Shown: positions 13,772 through 24,352 of the stretch, piece by piece
Position numbering within the stretch: the stretch's first letter is position 1
Layout: every line of letters begins with the position of its first letter
Assembly (NCBI RefSeq): GCF_003086295.3
Contig: NC_092052.1
Location: forward strand, 76,512,687 to 76,576,686
Length of the DNA stretch: 64,000 nt
Origin: Arachis hypogaea
Lineage: Eukaryota; Streptophyta; Magnoliopsida; Fabales; Fabaceae
Reading direction: 5' to 3'
Position numbers and translations under genes: made by a program
Notes under the pieces: model-generated
Seen by the model: the letters and a program-made list of their open reading frames with translations, nothing else
Database searches by the model: none
Told to the model about the DNA's origin: nothing

Positions 13772-15960
13772 TCACCTTTAGGTGTCCTCCTCGGGATAGT
13801 GTCATTTAAAGAGCGAGGGTCAGCACGTCGTAAAAAAAAATCGGAAAAGAAAACTGGAGGAGCCTGCCGCAGATGAGGCCATTACGGCTCGCCTTTATGT
13901 GTCCTCCTCAGGATAATGTCATTTAAAGAATTAGGGTCAGCACGTAGTGAAAAAAAAAACAGAAAAAATTCGGAGGAGCCTGCCGAAAATGAGGCCATTA
14001 CGGCTCGCCTTTAGGTGTCCTCCTCTGGATAGTGTCATTTAAAGAACGAGGGGCAGCACGACGTAAAAAAAACAAAAAAAAACGGAGAAGCTTCTTGAAG
14101 ATGAGGCCAATACGGCTCGCCTTTTGGTGTCCTCCTCGGGATAGTGTCATTTAAAGAACGAGGGGCAGCACGTAACGTTAAAAAAAAACCGGAAAACAAA
14201 CTGAAGGAGCCTGCTGAAGATAAGGCCATTACGGCTCACCCATAGGTCTCCTCCTCGGGATCGCATCATTTAAAGAACAAGGGTCAGCACGTCGTAAAAA
14301 AATCGGAAAAGAAAACCGGAGGAGCCTGCCGCAGATTAGGCCATTACGGCTCGCCTTTAGGTGTCCTCCTCTGGATAGCGTCATTTAAAGAATGAGGGTC
14401 AGCACGTAGTGAAAAAAAAACCGGAAAAAAAATCGGAGGAGCTTGCCGAAGATGAGGCCATTACGGCTCGCCTTTAGGTGTCCTCCTCGGGATAGTGTCA
14501 TTTAAAGAACGAGGGCAGCACGACGTAAAAAAAATGAAAAAAAAAACCAGAGGAGCCTGCCGAAGATAAGGCCATTACGGCTCGCCTTTAGGCGTCCTCC
14601 TCGGGATAGCATCATTTAAAGAACGACGGTCAGCATGTCGTAAAAAAAAATTGAAAAAAAAACCGGAGGAGCCTGCCGAAGATGTGGCCATTACGGCTCG
14701 CCTTTAGGTGTCCACGGGATAGCGTCATTTAAAGAACGAGGGTCAGCATGACGTAAAAAAAATGGAAAAAAACCGGAGGAGCCTGCCGAAGATGATGCCA
14801 TTACGGCTTGCCTTTAGGTTTTCTCTTCGGGATAGTGTCAATTAAAGGACGAGGGTCAGCACGACGAAAAAAAAACCAGAAAACAAACCGGAGGAGCCTG
14901 CTGAAGATGAGGCCATTACGGCTCACCTTTAGGTGTCCTCCTCGGGATAGCGTCATTTAAAGAGCGAGGGTCAGCACATCGTAAAAAAAATCGGAAAAGA
15001 AAACTGGAGGAGCCTGCCGCAGATGAGGCCATTACGGCTCGCCTTTAGGTGTCCTCCTCAGGATAACGTCATTTAAAGAATTAGGGTCAGCACGTAGTGA
15101 AAAAAAAACCGGAAAAAAATTCGGAGGAGCCAGCCGAAAATGAGGCCATTACAGCTCGCCTTTAGGTGTCCTCCTCTGGATAGTGTCATTTAAAGAACGT
15201 GGGGCAGCACGACGTAAAACAAACAAAAAAAAAACGGAGGAGCTTCCTGAAGATGAGGCCATTACGGCTCTCCTTTAGGCGTCCTCCTCGGCATAGCGTC
15301 ATTTAAAGAACGAGGGTCAGCACGTCATAAAAAAAATCGAAAAAAAAAACCGGAGGAGCCTGCCGAAGATGTGGCCATTACGGCTCGCCTTTAGGCGTCC
15401 TTTTCGGGATAGCGTCATTTAAAGAACGAGGGTCAGCATGACGTAAAAAAAATGGAAAAAAACCGGAGGAGCCTGCCGAAGATGATGCCATTACGGCTTG
15501 CCTTTAGGTTTTCTCTTCGGGATAGTGTCAATTAAAGGACGAGGGTCAGCACGACGTAAAAAAAAAAACCGAAGAAAAAACCGGAGGAGCCTGCCGAAGA
15601 TGAGGCCATTACGGCTCCCCCTTATGTGTCCTCCTCGTGATAGCGTCATTTAAAGAACGAGGGTCAGCACGACGTAAAAAAAATGAAAAAAAAAACCGGA
15701 GGAGCCTGCCGAAGTTGTGGCCGTTACGGGTCGCCTTTAGGTGTCCTCCTCGGGATAGTGTCATTTAAAGAACGAGGGTCAACATGATGTAAAAAAAAAT
15801 GAGAAAAAAAATCGGAGGAGCCTGCCAAAGATGAGGCCATTACGGCTAACCTTTAGGTGTCTTCCTCGGGATAGCGTCATTTAAAGAGCGAGGGTCTGCA
15901 CGACATAAAAAAACCAGAAAATAACTGGTGGAGCCTGCCGAAGATGAGGCCATTACGGCT
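13772..15960 (+). repeat. Satellite higher-order duplication, copy 1 (2189 bp)
   Basis: This about 19-20-monomer block is repeated in tandem at 15961-18149 with an offset of 2189 bp. Diagnostic variants recur in the same order, such as the TTCTTGAAGATGAGGCCAATACGG monomer near 14094 and 16283, and GTAACGTTAAAA near 14170 and 16359. Only scattered base differences separate the copies. Confidence 0.85.
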
Positions 15961-18149
15961 CACCTTTAGGTGTCCTCCTCGGGATAGCGTCATTTAAAGA
16001 GCGAGGGTCAGCACGTCGTAAAAAAAAATCAGAAAAGAAAACTGGAGGAGCCTGCCGCAGATGAGGCCATTACGGCTCGCCTTTATGTGTCCTCCTCAGG
16101 ATAATGTCATTTAAAGAATTAGGGTCAGCACGTAGTGAAAAAAAAAACCAGAAAAAATTCGGAGGAGCCTGCCGAAAATGAGGCCATTACGGCTCGCCTT
16201 TAGGTGTCCTCCTCTGGATAGTGTCATTTAAAGAACGAGGGGCAGCACGACGTAAAAAAAACAAAAAAAAACGGAGAAGCTTCTTGAAGATGAGGCCAAT
16301 ACGGCTCGCCTTTTGGTGTCCTCCTCGGGATAGTGTCATTTAAAGAACGAGGGGCAGCACGTAACGTTAAAAAAAAACCGGAAAACAAACTGAAGGAGCC
16401 TGCTGAAGATAAGGCCATTACGGCTCACCCATAGGTCTCCTCCTCGGGATCGCATCATTTAAAGAACAAGGGTCAGCACGTCGTAAAAAAATCGGAAAAG
16501 AAAACCGGAGGAGCCTGCCGCAGATTAGGCCATTACGGCTCGCCTTTAGGTGTCCTCCTCTGGATAGCGTCATTTAAAGAATGAGGGTCAGCACGTAGTG
16601 AAAAAAAAACCGGAAAAAAAATCGGAGGAGCTTGCCGAAGATGAGGCCATTACGGCTCGCCTTTAGGTGTCCTCCTCGGATAGTGTCATTTAAAGAACGA
16701 GGGCAGCACGACGTAAAAAAAATGAAAAAAAAACCAGAGGAGCCTGCCGAAGATAAGGCCATTACGGCTCGCCTTTAGGCGTCCTCCTCGGGATAGCATC
16801 ATTTAAAGAACGACGGTCAGCATGTCGTAAAAAAAAATTGAAAAAAAAACCGGAGGAGCCTGCCGAAGATGTGGCCATTACGGCTCGCCTTTAGGTGTCC
16901 ACGGGATAGCGTCATTTAAAGAACGAGGGTCAGCATGACGTAAAAAAAATGGAAAAAAACCGGAGGAGCCTGCCGAAGATGATGCCATTACGGCTTGCCT
17001 TTAGGTTTTCTCTTCGGGATAGTGTCAATTAAAGGACGAGGGTCAGCACGACGAAAAAAAAACCAGAAAACAAACCGGAGGAGCCTGCTGAAGATGAGGC
17101 CATTACGGCTCACCTTTAGGTGTCCTCCTCGGGATAGCGTCATTTAAAGAGCGAGGGTCAGCACATCGTAAAAAAAATCGGAAAAGAAAACTGGAGGAGC
17201 CTGCCGCAGATGAGGCCATTACGGCTCGCCTTTAGGTGTCCTCCTCAGGATAACGTCATTTAAAGAATTAGGGTCAGCACGTAGTGAAAAAAAAACCGGA
17301 AAAAAATTCGGAGGAGCCAGCCGAAAATGAGGCCATTACAGCTCGCCTTTAGGTGTCCTCCTCTGGATAGTGTCATTTAAAGAACGTGGGGCAGCACGAC
17401 GTAAAACAAACAAAAAAAAAACGGAGGAGCTTCCTGAAGATGAGGCCATTACGGCTCTCCTTTAGGCGTCCTCCTCGGCATAGCGTCATTTAAAGAACGA
17501 GGGTCAGCACGTCATAAAAAAAATCGAAAAAAAAAACCGGAGGAGCCTGCCGAAGATGTGGCCATTACGGCTCGCCTTTAGGCGTCCTTTTCGGGATAGC
17601 GTCATTTAAAGAACGAGGGTCAGCATGACGTAAAAAAAATGGAAAAAAACCGGAGGAGCCTGCCGAAGATGATGCCATTACGGCTTGCCTTTAGGTTTTC
17701 TCTTCGGGATAGTGTCAATTAAAGGACGAGGGTCAGCACGACGTAAAAAAAAAAACCGAAGAAAAAACCGGAGGAGCCTGCCGAAGATGAGGCCATTACG
17801 GCTCCCCCTTATGTGTCCTCCTCGTGATAGCGTCATTTAAAGAACGAGGGTCAGCACGACGTAAAAAAAATGAAAAAAAAAACCGGAGGAGCCTGCCGAA
17901 GTTGTGGCCGTTACGGGTCGCCTTTAGGTGTCCTCCTCGGGATAGTGTCATTTAAAGAACGAGGGTCAACATGATGTAAAAAAAAATGAGAAAAAAAATC
18001 GGAGGAGCCTGCCAAAGATGAGGCCATTACGGCTAACCTTTAGGTGTCTTCCTCGGGATAGCGTCATTTAAAGAGCGAGGGTCTGCACGACATAAAAAAA
18101 CCAGAAAATAACTGGTGGAGCCTGCCGAAGATGAGGCCATTACGGCTCG
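15961..18149 (+). repeat. Satellite higher-order duplication, copy 2 (2189 bp)
   Basis: Tandem copy of 13772-15960. At its right edge the sequence changes from the CACCTTTAGG variant to CGCCTTTAGG. From there the array follows another higher-order copy, resembling 11458 onward at an offset of about 6692 bp. Confidence 0.85.
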
Positions 18150-21100
18150 CCTTTAGGTGTCCTCTTCGGGATAGCGTCAATTAAAGGACGAGGGTCAGCA
18201 CGACGTAAAAAAAACCAGAAAACAAACCGGAGGAGCCTGCTGAAGATTAGGGCATTACGGCTCACCTTTAGGTGTCCTCCTTGGGATAGCGTCATTTAAA
18301 GAACGAGGGTCAGCACGTCGTAAAAAAAATCGAAAAAAAACCGGAGGAGCTTGCCGGAGATGTGGCCATTTCGGCTCGCCTTTAGGTGTCCTCAGGATAG
18401 CATCATTTAAAAAACGATGGTCAGCACGACGTAAAAAAAACCAGAAAAAAAAACCGGAGGAGCCTGCCGAAGATGAGGCCATTACCACTCGCCTTTAGGT
18501 GTCCTCCTTGTGATAGCGTCATTTAAAGAACGAGGGTCAGCACGATGGAAAAAAAAACCAGAAAAGAGAACCGGGGGAGCTTGTTGCAGATGAGGCCATT
18601 ACGGCTCGCCTTTACGTGTCCTCCTCAGGATTGCGTCATTTAAAGAACGAGGGTCAACACGTCGTAAAAAAAATCGGAAAAGAAAACCGGAGGAGCCTGC
18701 CGCAGATGAGGCCATTACGGCTCGCCTTTAGGTGTCCTCCTCAGGATAGCGTCATTTAAAGAATTAGGGTTAGCACGTAGTGGAAAAAAACCGGAAAATA
18801 AATGGAGAAGCCTGCCGAAGATGAGGCCATTACGGCTCGCCTTTAGGTGTCCTCCTCGGGATAGTGTCATTTAAAGAACGAGGGGCAGCACGATGTAAAA
18901 AAAAAAAAAAAACCGGAGAAGCCTGCTGAAGATGAGGCCATTACGGCTCGCCTCTAGGAATCCTCCTCGGGATAGTGTCATTTAAAGAACGAGGGTCAGC
19001 ACGTCGTAAAAAAAATAAGGAAAAAAAACCAGAGGAGCCTGCCGAAGATGAGGCTATTACGGCTAGCCTTTAGGTGTCCTCCTCGGGATAGCGTCAATTA
19101 AAGGACGAGGGTCAGCACAACGTAAAAAAAACCAACAAAAAAAACCAGAGGAGGCTGCCAAAGATGAGGCCATTACGGCTCGCCTTTAGGTGTCCTCCTC
19201 GGGATAGCGTCATTTAAAGAACGAGGGTCAGCACGTCGTAAAAAAAATCGGAAAAGAAAACCGGAGGAGCCTGCCATAGATGAGGCCATTGCGGCTCGCC
19301 TTTAGGTGTCCTCCTCAAGATAGCGTCATTTAAAGAATGAGGGTTAGCACGACGTAAAAAAAAACCAGAAAAAAAACTGGAGGAGCCTGCCAAAAATGAG
19401 GCCATTGCGGCTCACCTTTAGGTGTCCTCCTCGGGATAGCGTCATTTAAAGAACGAGGGCCAGCATGATGTAAAAAAAAGGGAAAAAAATCGGTGGAGCC
19501 TGCTGAAAATCAGTCCATTACGGCTCGCCTTTAGGTGTCCTCCTCAGACAGCGTCATTTAAAGAACGAAAAAAACCAACAAAAAAAACCAACAAAAAAAA
19601 AACCAGAGGAGCTTGCCGAAAATGAGGCCATTACGGCTCGCCTTTAGGTGTCCATCCTCGGACAGCGTCATTTAAAGAACGATGGTCGACACGATGTAAA
19701 AAAAAACCTAAGGAGCCTGCCGAAGATGAGGCCATTACGGCTCCTCTTTAGGTGTCCTCCTCGAGATAGCGTCATTTAAAGAACGAGGGTCAGCACGACG
19801 TAAAAAAAACCAGAAAAAAAATCGGAGGAGCCTGCTGAAGATGAGGCCATTACGGCTCGCCTTTAGGCGTTCTCCTCGGGATAGCGTCATTTAAAGAACG
19901 AGGGTCAGTACATCTTAAAAAAAATCAGAAAAAAAACCGGAGGAGCCTGCCGAAGATGTGGCCATTACGGCTCACCTTTAGGTGTCATCGGGATAGCGTC
20001 ATTTAAAGAACGAAAAAAACCGGAAAAAAAACCGAAGGAGCCTGCCGAAGATGAGGCCATTACAGGTCGCCTTTTTGTGGCCTCTTCGTGATAGCGTCAT
20101 TTAAAGAACGAGGGTCAGGATGAGGCCATTACGGCTAGCCTTTAGGTGTTCTCCTCGGGATAGCTTCATTTAAAGAGCGAGGGTTAGCACGTAGTAAAAA
20201 AAAATGGAGGAGCCTGCCGAAGATGAGGCCATTACAGCTCGCCTTTAGGTGTTCTCCTCGGGATAGCGTCATTTAAAGAGCGAGGGTCTGCACGACATAA
20301 AAAAACCAGAAAAAACCGGAGGAGCCTGCTGAAGATGAGGCCATTACGGCTCGCCTTTAGGTGTTCTCTTCGGGATAGTGTCAATTAAAGGTCGAGTGTC
20401 AGCACGACGTAAAAAAAACCAGAAAACAAACCGAAGGAGCCTGCTGAAGATGAGGCCATTACGGCTCACCTTTAGGTGTCCTCCTCGGGATAGCGTCATT
20501 TAAAGAGCGAGGGTCAGCACGTCGTAAAAAAAAATCAGAAAAGAAAACTGGAGGAGCCTGCCGCAGATGAGGCCATTACGGCTCGCCTTTATGTGTCCTC
20601 CTCAGGATAATGTCATTTAAAGAATTAGGGTCAGCACGTAGTGAAAAAAAAAACCAGAAAAAATTCGGAGGAGCCTGCCGAAAATGAGGCCATTACGGCT
20701 CGCCTTTAGGTGTCCTCCTCTGGATAGTGTCATTTAAAGAACGAGGGGCAGCACGACGTAAAAAAAACAAAAAAAAACGGAGAAGCTTCTTGAAGATGAG
20801 GCCAATACGGCTCGCCTTTTGGTGTCCTCCTCGGGATAGTGTCATTTAAAGAACGAGGGGCAGCACGTAACGTTAAAAAAAAACCGGAAAACAAACTGAA
20901 GGAGCCTGCTGAAGATAAGGCCATTACGGCTCACCCATAGGTCTCCTCCTCGGGATCGCATCATTTAAAGAACAAGGGTCAGCACGTCGTAAAAAAATCG
21001 GAAAAGAAAACCGGAGGAGCCTGCCGCAGATTAGGCCATTACGGCTCGCCTTTAGGTGTCCTCCTCTGGATAGCGTCATTTAAAGAATTAGGGTCAGCAC

Positions 21101-22319
21101 GTAGTGAAAAAAAACCGGAAAAAAAATCGGAGGAGCTTGCCGAAGATGAGGCCATTACGGCTCGCCTTTAGGTGTCCTCCTCGGGATAGTGTCATTTAAA
21201 GAACGAGGGCAGCACGACGTAAAAAAAATGAAAAAAAAACCAGAGGAGCTTGCCGAAATAAGGCCATTACGGCTCGCCTTTAGGCGTCCTCCTCGGGATA
21301 GCATCATTTAAAGAACGACGGTCAGCATGTCGTAAAAAAAATTGAAAAAAAAAACGGAGGAGCCTGCCGAAGATGTGGCCATTACGGCTCGCCTTTAGGT
21401 GTCCACGGGATAGCGTCATTTAAAGAACGAGGGTCAGCATGACGTAAAAAAAATGGAAAAAAACCGGAGGAGCCTGCCGAAGATGAGGCCATTACGGCTC
21501 GCCTTTAGGTGTCCTCCTCGGGATAGCGTCATTTAAAGAACGAGGGTCAGCACGATGTAAAAAAAACCGGAAAAAAAAATGGAGGAGCCTGCCGAAGATG
21601 AGGCCATTACGGCTCGCCTTTAGGTGTCCTCCTCGGGATAATGTCATTTAAAGAACTAGGGGCAACACGACGTAAAAAAAACCGAAAAACAAACCGGAGG
21701 AGCCTGCTGAAAATAAGGCCATTACGGCTCACCATTAGGTGTCCTCCTCGGGATAGCGTCATTTAAAGAACGAGGGTCAGCACATCGTAAAAAAAATCGG
21801 AAAAGAAAACCGGAGGAGCCTGCCGTAGATGAGGCCATTACGGCTCGCCCTTAGGTGTCCTCCTTGGATAGCGTCATTTAAAGAACGAGGGTCAGCATGA
21901 TGTAAAAAACAAAGGAAAAAAAACCAGTGGAGCCTTCCGAAAATGAGGCCATTATGGCTCGCCTTTAGGTGTCCTCCTCAGGATAGCGTCATTTAAAGAA
22001 TTAGGGTCAGCTGATGCCAAGGCATCTTAGGCTAGTTTCACTAGCCTTTTTCTTTTATTTTTAGTTGTTTTATGCATTTTCTTGAGCCTTAAGTAATCAT
22101 TTGGGCCAAATAGTCATGCTTGTCTTAAATCATTCAAACATGAAGATTTTTATGCAAATTCCATGAGTTTTTAGTTATATTCCTTGAATGCTATGAATGG
22201 AAGAATTCTCATGAATTTTAGCAAGACTTTGATGCAACTGTTTGGATGATTTCAGGGAAGAAGAGGCTAGGCAAGGAAGCAACAAAATCAATAAAGGAAG
22301 CTTGAATATCACATGTGGA

Positions 22320-22741
22320 GTTTAAGTTCCAGTTTAAGCCTAAACTGGAGCTTAAACGCCAAAAATCATGAAGGATAAGAAATGCTGGAAATGAAGTTTA
22401 ACCACCAGTTTGACCTCAAACTGGAGGTTAAACGCCAGAATGGAAGGTCTCACCAAAGAAGCATTTCCACGTTTAACCTCCAGTTTGACCTCAAACTGGA
22501 GGTTAAACGCCAGAATGATAATGCCACTCAGGAAGGAGTTCCACGTTTAACCTCCAGTTTGACCTCAAACTGGAGGTTAAACGCCAGAAGTGGGAATAGC
22601 ACCAGGGAGCCATTTCCACGTTTAAGCTCCAGTTTGACCTCAAACTGGAGCTTAAACGTGTTCGACAGCCTTTCTCCTCCAGGGTTGCTCTCTCCATTTC
22701 CACGTTTAACCTCCAGTTTGACCTCAAACTGGAGGTTAAAC
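22320..22741 (+). repeat. Six-hairpin array in U3 of LTR A, copy 1
   Basis: Six 38-bp dyads lie at 22320-22357, 22396-22433, 22471-22508, 22545-22582, 22620-22657 and 22704-22741. The typical left arm is GTTTAACCTCCAGTTTG, with a 4-nt loop and its reverse complement. Start-to-start spacing is 76, 75, 74, 75 and 84 bp. Several spacers begin GCCAGAA and end TTCCAC, with unrelated middles. The dyad at 22620 has AAGCTCC in the left arm and GGAGCTT in the right, so both sides of the pair changed together. Confidence 0.9.
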
Positions 22742-23145
22742 GTGTTCGACCTCTTCACCTTCCATGGAATCAGGCCAGCTGACCTCTTCACCTTCCATGG
22801 AGTATAACTCGAGTTGTAGAGATCCAATTGAGGTGCTTCCAGTTGCGTTAGAAAGCTGACATCCATAGCTTTCCAACCCAACGAGGTATAATAGTCTATA
22901 TTTGGCATCAAATTGGCAAGGTTGACAAGAGAACAAAGTGACGACTCAAGAAAGGGGGTGCAACATTTGAGTGTAGTTTAATGGATCATTATCCTTTTTG
23001 GATCAATTATGTCACTCAGCCCTTCAAGCAAGCAAGGCCCATCAACAACACCAAATCAAGGCCATAAGAATCATCTAGAATAGTTTATTTTCATTTGATT
23101 GTAATTTGCTTTGAATTTCATTTTCATTTTGTAATTTAGGGAGCC

Positions 23146-23153
23146 TATTTAAA
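23146..23153 (+). promoter_or_regulatory. TATA-like box of LTR A, copy 1
   Basis: TATTTAAA lies in GAGCCTATTTAAAGGCC, about 1 kb before the LTR end. Transcription would be expected to start roughly 30 bp downstream, marking the U3/R border. This is a motif-level prediction only. Confidence 0.45.
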
Positions 23154-24022
23154 GGCCTTAGTTTCTGCATTTAGATAGGGGGATTGAAGGGGAATCCAGC
23201 CCCTGATGGGGACTTTTACTTTTACTTTCACTTTTAGCTAGTTTTCCTTTTCTTTGTAATTGAATTCAGAGCTATGATTCACTAAACCCCCTTTCATTGG
23301 GTTAGGGAGCTCTATTGTAATTCAATGAATCAATAATAGTTTATCTTCTTCTTCAATCTTTTCTCTTGAATTTTGTTAGAAAGCTTCTCGATCTAATTCC
23401 ATTGAGTAGTTGTCTTGGGAAAGAAACTACTCAAACTTGGAATCCTTCGGAGCCTTGGGAAAGGAATGGAGGATTCATGCTAGAGAAGCTTTCTCACAGT
23501 GGATTGGATTGGGGTTTGGATGGATATTGTGACATGTAATCCTACCAAATTGTGGTTCATGAAATTGTGTGGTATAATCAGTGATCAAGCATCATCTCTT
23601 CTTATGAACATTTAAACCAAGGGATTGGGAATTTGTTTGTTTTTAGAGAGCATTGGTGAGCCAAGGAATTGGGATCCAATCATATAAGATTGCCAAGCAA
23701 AATTCAATGAATGCATTGGTTGAGGAAGAGATATACATGTTTTGATTCGGAGATTTCAATATCTCCTAAACCCAATGAATTCCCCATTTCTGATTTCCCC
23801 TTTCTCTTTACGTTCTGCTACTCAATTCATGCAATCACCCCCATTCCCTTTTAATTTCAACAATTTAGTTTCTGCTCTTTAATTCATGCAATTTAAGATT
23901 CCGCCATTTCAATTTCTTGTCATTTACTTTTCCCGCCACTTTTACATTCCGCAATACTCATCTCAATCTTGATTCCGCTCAACTAGAACACACTTCTAAT
24001 CCGAATTGCTCACTCAACCAAT

Positions 24023-24087
24023 CCTTGTGGGATTCGACCTCACTCTATTGTGAGTTTTTACTTGACGATAACCGGTGCACTTGCCGG
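24023..24087 (+). promoter_or_regulatory. U5 motif of LTR A, copy 1
   Basis: The stretch runs from CCTTGTGGGATTCGACC through CTCAC...GTGAG to CGGTGCACTTGCCGG. A closely similar stretch occurs in both LTRs of element B (43572-43636 and 51786-51850), although most of the remaining LTR sequence differs. The inner CTCAC/GTGAG and the flanking CCGG/CCGG can pair. It probably acts in 3'-end formation or in RNA folding near the primer site. Confidence 0.5.
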
Positions 24088-24153
24088 AAGGAATTTTGCC
24101 GATCGTGCAATTTCCTAAATCGTAGCATAACTAGTTTATGTGCATCAAGTTTA

Positions 24154-24171
24154 TGGCGCCGTTGCCGGGGA
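24154..24171 (+). other. Primer binding site (tRNA-Asp type), element A copy 1
   Basis: TGGCGCCGTTGCCGGGGA is complementary to the 3' end of plant tRNA-Asp including CCA (family knowledge). It lies 6 bp after the LTR end, as expected for minus-strand priming. The leader from 24172 to 24352 is AT-rich, and I see no strong secondary structure in it. Confidence 0.85.
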
Positions 24172-24352
24172 TTGGTTTTCGATTGACAATTCTCCAATTG
24201 GAAGTTAACTAGATTGAGCAATTTTTCTTTTCTTTTGTTAATAGTTTTTGTTTCAGTTTATTACTGCTTATTTCTGCAAATTTTAATTTGTTTTCTTTGC
24301 TTATTCACTTGTTAGCATACTAACCACCAGCTGTTTGTGATATTGCCTCACT

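Larger units (their letters stand above)
1..22011 (+). repeat. Satellite array I (about 115-bp monomer)
   Basis: Roughly 195 head-to-tail monomers of 107-115 bp. Each has a conserved body containing blocks such as GAGGCCATTACGGCTCGCC and GCGTCATTTAAAGAACGAGG. This is followed by two A-tracts of about 7-9 A separated by a short CCGG/CCAG/TCG spacer, then GGAGGAGCCTGCC. All copies are on one strand and no unrelated sequence intervenes before 22012. ORFs across it are satellite translation: the monomer length is not a multiple of three and no frame persists. The array breaks in mid-monomer, just after a GGGTCAGC block, where element A begins. The monomer size recalls a 115-bp tandem repeat I remember being described from peanut; I could not check this. 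Confidence 0.97.
22012..24147 (+). mobile_element. Element A LTR, copy 1 (2136 bp)
   Basis: It begins TGATG at the satellite junction and ends CATCA six bases before the primer site, so its ends form a 5-bp inverted repeat. U3 holds a six-hairpin array (22320-22741). A TATA-like TATTTAAA is at 23146, and a U5 motif is at 24023-24087. Compared with copy 2 I saw only a 5-bp indel near 22875 and a 1-bp G-run difference, and no clear substitutions. The ORF-like stretch at 22382-22807 is a by-product of the palindromes. Confidence 0.93.

Noticed and set aside
22320..22741. CRISPR-like array: palindromic repeats of 38 bp with spacers of about 37 bp
   Set aside because: The layout is superficially similar, but it lies inside a plant LTR, the spacer edges are shared, the repeats are imperfect among themselves, and there is no cas gene or leader.
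22382..22807. 141-codon ORF in LTR A (repeated at 27530), with antisense ORFs
   Set aside because: It is built from the hairpin array. Repeated FNLQFDLKLEVKRQN peptides come from the palindromes, on both strands, and it lies in U3 upstream of the promoter.
23917..24186. 89-codon ORF in LTR A U5 (repeated at 29061)
   Set aside because: It runs through the LTR end and primer site and covers the conserved U5 motif. It is not expected to be coding.
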